DNA from: Trichoplax sp. H2 | Lineage: Eukaryota; Placozoa; Uniplacotomia; Trichoplacea | Reading direction: 5' to 3' | DNA: 64,000 nucleotides | NCBI GenBank assembly: GCA_003344405.1 | Contig: NOWV01000084.1 | Coordinates: 124,001 to 188,000 of the forward strand | Shown: piece after piece, positions 59,784 to 64,000 of the stretch | How positions within the stretch are numbered: position 1 is the first letter of the stretch | Layout of the letters: each line of letters starts with the position of its first letter | Program-made: the position numbers and the translations under genes | The notes under the pieces: model-generated | What the model saw: the letters and a program-made list of their open reading frames with translations, nothing else | Database searches by the model: none | What the model was told of the DNA's origin: nothing

Positions 59784-60659
59784 TCTTGATGTCAAATTTA
59801 TTGCAAATATAAAAGGAAAAAAAAATTTAAGTATAGTTAATGAATGACCGCAAGCAAACGACACAGACTATGATTCTAATTTCGAATTGGTTACTATATT
59901 AACAAGTAATTATTGGGTCATTTGCCATTCTATTGTGATATTATTACCAAATAATCTGCTTATTATAGTGATTAATTCATTGACGGTCGAGTACCCAGTA
60001 CTTTACCGTAGTTATCAATAAGTACCAATGACCTATCCTTGTTGTTAGGTTGTTATCGTGCCATATGCAATTTTGTAAAGCGATTGTTAGTTTGAATGTT
60101 TATCATTGATCAATAATGACGACATATGACATCATTTGTTCCACAGCACTTATCGTCGAACACATTCGTATATGTTGAGAGTAGAACTTGAACTACTAGC
60201 TGATGTAGCTTATTATAGGATTATATTGTAGTTCTAGTAATAATGGTATTGTTCTAAAACAGAAGATGATGTTATTAGAGTATAATTAATTTAGAAAGGA
60301 GTATAGAGTTTGCTATACCGTATATTGTACGTTAGACGTCTACACCAAGTCAAATGTTGTTAGCAGATATACTACTACACGTTGTACAGTATATTGCACT
60401 TGTTAAAGTGTCGCACTTTCGTACCTACGTCGAATTGGCTGTGAATGGAAACAGTAAGGATATGATTGCTTTCTATTCTATATTATTATGATACAGCTGA
60501 TAGGACTTGTGCACGAAATGGATTACTTTATAACTATTTAAATGAATTTCAATAAATATGTAATTTAATATCCAACATGACGAGAGTTCTAAGTTGCAAG
60601 AAAGCATTACTATATTTTGTTTCTATATAGACAACATTTATTTTTTTATATATCCAGTA
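59784..60659. other. 3' flank of the TBC1D1/4 gene
   Basis: AT-rich, no coding potential seen. A possible AATAAA lies near 60552, far from the stop codon, so the true polyadenylation site is uncertain. Confidence 0.4.
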
Positions 60660-62130
60660 TACGCGTAAAGTGGTTCAAAACTGATGGTGTGGAATAAATT
60701 GATGTTAAGTTAGCATGCTTGAGTACAATGTAGTCAAAAAGCCTTTCGCCATTGTTTGAATATAGTCGTACTCCTATTTGTCTTGTACATAGATTTTTTT
60801 TTTCTGGTATTAATTGATTGATTGATGTTGAATTACTGTACTTGAAGACACTGTAATCTAAAAACGTTGCTGTTTTTGTATATATATACGTGTAGATTCC
60901 ATTTTTTTTTTGTAAATATCAAGTGTAACATAATTTAATAGAGGGTGGTGTGCGATGGACTGATGTAAAATGAGTATGCCCGTAGAGTACTAGAGTATAG
61001 TGTAGTCAAAAGTATTGCCATTTTTTGTTTATAGATTCCATTTTTAATATCAGGTATACCCGTCAATTAGTTCAATTGATGATGTTGTACATTGTACAAT
61101 GGACTGATGAAAAATTAGCACACTTGAGCACACTGTAGTTATTAAAGTTGCCATTTTTTTTTTTATCTATACTCGTATATATAGATTACGATCAGTTCGA
61201 AAGTAATTTAATTGATGATGTGCATTATTGATGTCGTAAAATTAGTATACGCTCGTACTTGAATATAATTTAGTCAAATACACTGCCATCATTTGTATCT
61301 ACTCGTATATACTGTAGATGGATTACATTATTTTAATATCAGCTATTTTAATGAAGTAATGGAATCGATGATGGTGGACAGTGGATAAATATGAAATTAG
61401 CATACTTGAGCATAGTGTAGTCAAAGCATTTACCATTTTTTGTTAGTAATTCAATAGATGATGGTTGTGCAATGGATTGATGCCCAATTAGCAGACGGGA
61501 GTAGAGTGTAGACAAACATATTGCCGTTTTTTGTCTTGCTGGTATATATACAGTATGGAGATTGCCTCTGTTTAAGATCAGTTATAAATTACTTCAATAA
61601 CTAATAAATGATGATGTGCAATGGATTGATGTTAAATTAGCATCTTGAGTACAGTGTAGTCATAAAATATAATTCAATAGATGATAGCGTATCATGGATT
61701 GATGTCATATTAGCCTATTTGAGTGCAATGTAGTTCAAAATAGTGCCATTTTCCTTCATCCATCACATCTTGTGTCATATCAGGTATAAGATAATTCAAC
61801 AATCGATGCTAGATGGTATGCCATGGATTGCTGTCAAAAAATTGAGCGCACTTGACTCAAGTACAGTCTAGTCGTAAAATGCTGCCATCTTGTACGTAGA
61901 TTTATATTTATTTGTAAATCAGGTATCAAGTAATAGCATTGATGATGGTGTGCAAGGGATTGATGTTCTGTTAGCCTACTTGAGTGCACTACTGTACAGT
62001 ATAGTCAAAAATATTTGCCATTTTCTTGTGACATTTACTGGTAGATTCCATTTTGGGGGATAAGGTATACTCTTGAAGCAGTGTTTTGGAGTCAATAAGA
62101 AGGAAGATATCAAACATTGTGGTAAAGTAG
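60660..62130. repeat. Degenerate satellite, irregular period of roughly 90-130 bp
   Basis: A recurring pattern is visible about a dozen times: GATGATG-like start, CAATGGATTGATGT, AAATTAGCATACTTGAG, TAGTGTAGTCAAA, TTGCCATTTTTTGT, TAGATTCCATTTT, ATATCAGGTAT. Units near 60715, 60955, 61090, 61230, 61385, 61470, 61625, 61700, 61840 and 61950 differ strongly in length and sequence. Confidence 0.75.
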
Positions 62131-62580
62131 TTTACTAGATTGATGTCCATTTGGTATACTTGAGTGGAGCAAGTAGAAAGATATCAGCCTTTTTGTAATA
62201 TCAAGTATCAAGTAAAGTAGTTTACTAGATTGATGTCCATTTGGTACATTTGTGTGGAGCAAGTAGAAAGATATCAGCCTTTTTGTAATATCAAGTATCA
62301 AGTAAAGTAGTTTACTAGATTGATGTCCATTTGGTACATTTGTGTGGAGCAAGTAGAAAGATATCACCCTTTTTGTAATATCAAGTATCAAGTAAAGTAG
62401 TTTACTAGATTGATGCCCATTTGGTATATTTGAGTGGAGCAAGTAGAAAGATATCACCCTTTTTGTAATATCAGGTATCAAGTAAAGTAGTTTACTAGAT
62501 TGATGTCCATTTGGTACATTTGTGTGGAGCAAGTAGAAAGATATCACCCTTTTTGTAATATCAAGTATCAAGTAATTTAA
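62131..62580. repeat. Homogeneous satellite block, five copies of exactly 90 bp
   Basis: Units start with TTTACTAGATTGATG at 62131, 62221, 62311, 62401 and 62491 and differ by only a few bases each. They share words with the degenerate units to the left (ATTGATGT, TTGAGTGGAG, AATATCAAGTATCAAGTA). Because 90 is a multiple of three, the minus strand has a long open frame of 30-residue repeats, which is a by-product. Confidence 0.95.
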
Positions 62581-64000
62581 TGGATGACTGTCTACAATAA
62601 ATTGATGTCAAATTAGCATACTTGGAGTCTAGTGTGTAATATGGATGGATCTAGCATCCACGTTGTTTCCATTTTTGTTGCATAATGATATAATCGTTGT
62701 TTGTGATGACCACTCGTTTAGCCTGTACAGCCTGTTTTTCTATGCTTGATGTGAGCTAATGGAACTCCATTGCTAGATGGCCAAGTCTCCAATTTAGCAA
62801 CCAACCACTCTATCAGGCAGCATCATTGGGGAAATGCGCTCTCCATCATGGACTATCACAATGATAGTGGATTACGAATGTTGATCTGCTGTGTGTGTGT
62901 GGGGGGAGGCTACAATATGTGTCATGATTTTTTACCTTTTACCCTAGCACTGTCATGCCACGATTAGGACAACTATGGAAGATTTGTTGTTGCATGCCTA
63001 CTGTCGTCTATTGACCACAGTAGGTCTACCATAATTTGATAAATCGTTGGTCATAACTTGTGGCTATCGTTGGATATTGTCCGTCATAGTCATGCTATAA
63101 AATGATTGGATGGATGACATTGCTTACAACCCGTCCATTCAGACTACTCCTGGCAAGAGATCTTTTATTGGTAGTCTCTGGATTGGATGGAGTCATGTCT
63201 CATCCTATCTAAACATGGCTCGATTACCTGCAAACGATTGCAGATGGTCTTTCCTACTGTGCTCAGTTATGCTGGCGTCAATACGGAATCAATGAATGAT
63301 TTATAGCACTCTCCATTATTGTTGTATTTTTATCCTACACAGTAAAATGGCATCAAGACTAGTCCAGGCTGCATGCCAGGAGCTGCTAGCCAGAAGAGAG
63401 AGAGAGAATACTGTCGTCCTTGGCAAAGCGGAGCAAAACGTCCAGTAGAAGATGGAGTTGCATGTCCATATCTATCCATATACCTATATATGAGCTACTG
63501 GCGGTCAACAGCAGTGTTTTTTCTCTCCCCCCTCCCCCTTACGTGTATCGTGGAGCATTATTGATCCATTAAGTGATCCATAATGATGTTGATTGCCACT
63601 GACAGATGCTCCATGCTATTCCAATGTGTCCGGCATAAGCTGCAGGGAAATTGTCGACCATTGCAAGGGGAAATTTTATTTTGCCCCTTCTTTCTCTCTA
63701 CCCTTGTACAACTACACCTGACTAACAATACTTTGCTCTGTGAATGATGCATTCCTACTACGACTGTCTTCACCAAGCATGAAATGGCCATTGCTAGCTG
63801 TAAAATAAGGCAAAATGGCCATTCAAAATAACCTGATGAGATTGGACAGGCCATCTTGTTGCACATAAGGCAAAGGCTGTTGCACAAGCAATCGTCGATC
63901 CAACTTTGCCCTATAGTGATAGTAGTATTGTGTTGGAAACATGAATCTATTCATTACCTTTCACTATAGATCCAAGTGGGCATGGTGGGAAGACACCAGA
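62581..64000. other. Right end of the window, no supported gene
   Basis: About 1.4 kb with less extreme AT content. Frames at 62770-62967, 63110-63295, 63373-63564 and 63558-63887 (minus) lack recognisable domains, conserved patterns or splice partners. A short GT run with a G-run occurs near 62890-62910, and an AG run near 63397-63408. Confidence 0.45.

Noticed and set aside
62110-62571. 153-codon minus-strand frame of 30-residue repeats
   Set aside because: Explained by a 90-bp satellite whose length is a multiple of three. No start context, no splice partners.
63558-63887. 109-codon minus-strand frame rich in Cys and Met
   Set aside because: No ordered Cys pattern or domain is visible, and the composition follows the local base content.

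Overview
This window reads as nuclear DNA of a compact, AT-rich, early-branching animal. Every well-supported gene is split by short GT-AG introns, and the gene set is metazoan: a kringle/Ig receptor kinase, a double-PTB TBC1D1/4 RabGAP, RBM26/27, SLC10A7, PPME1, SLC25A33/36 and DNAJC24. A run of 20 N marks a draft assembly. The gene density, intron size and gene content best fit a placozoan (Trichoplax-like) genome. That assignment is an inference; no taxonomic search was possible.

Layout, left to right. 1.4-7.4 kb (+): a transmembrane receptor with three kringles, one Ig domain and a tyrosine-kinase-like domain whose catalytic Asp is lost; its 5' end is not seen. 10.6-13.5 kb (+): SLC10A7, 13 exons. 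15.0-21.4 kb (-): RBM26/27, 20 exons. 21.4-25.1 kb: gene-poor DNA full of GTACAGTAC-type motifs. 25.1-26.1 kb (+): a single-exon GT31-like glycosyltransferase with a degenerate DxD. 29.3-32.8 kb (+): PPME1, 15 exons. 34.7-37.3 kb (-): SLC25A33/36-type mitochondrial carrier, 3 exons. 38.4-39.8 kb: two minisatellites. 40.6-41.8 kb (+): DNAJC24/DPH4, 4 exons. 44.4-46.6 kb: a composite tandem repeat interrupted by the assembly gap. 48.5-59.8 kb (+): TBC1D1/TBC1D4 homologue, 18 exons with a 4.9 kb second-half-of-PTB1 intron. 60.7-62.6 kb: a satellite whose copies are degenerate on the left and nearly identical on the right. The last 1.4 kb holds no gene I can support.

Gene models were built by hand from splice signals and family similarity. 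For SLC10A7 (333 aa), RBM26/27 (853 aa), PPME1 (382 aa), the carrier (316 aa), DNAJC24 (175 aa) and TBC1D1/4 (1198 aa) the exon lengths sum to exact multiples of three with consistent intron phases, which is strong internal support. The genes do not form a pathway; they are neighbours in an ordinary animal chromosome. The most unusual items are the kringle-Ig receptor pseudokinase, with a tandem array of relic exons in one of its introns, and the DxD-less glycosyltransferase.
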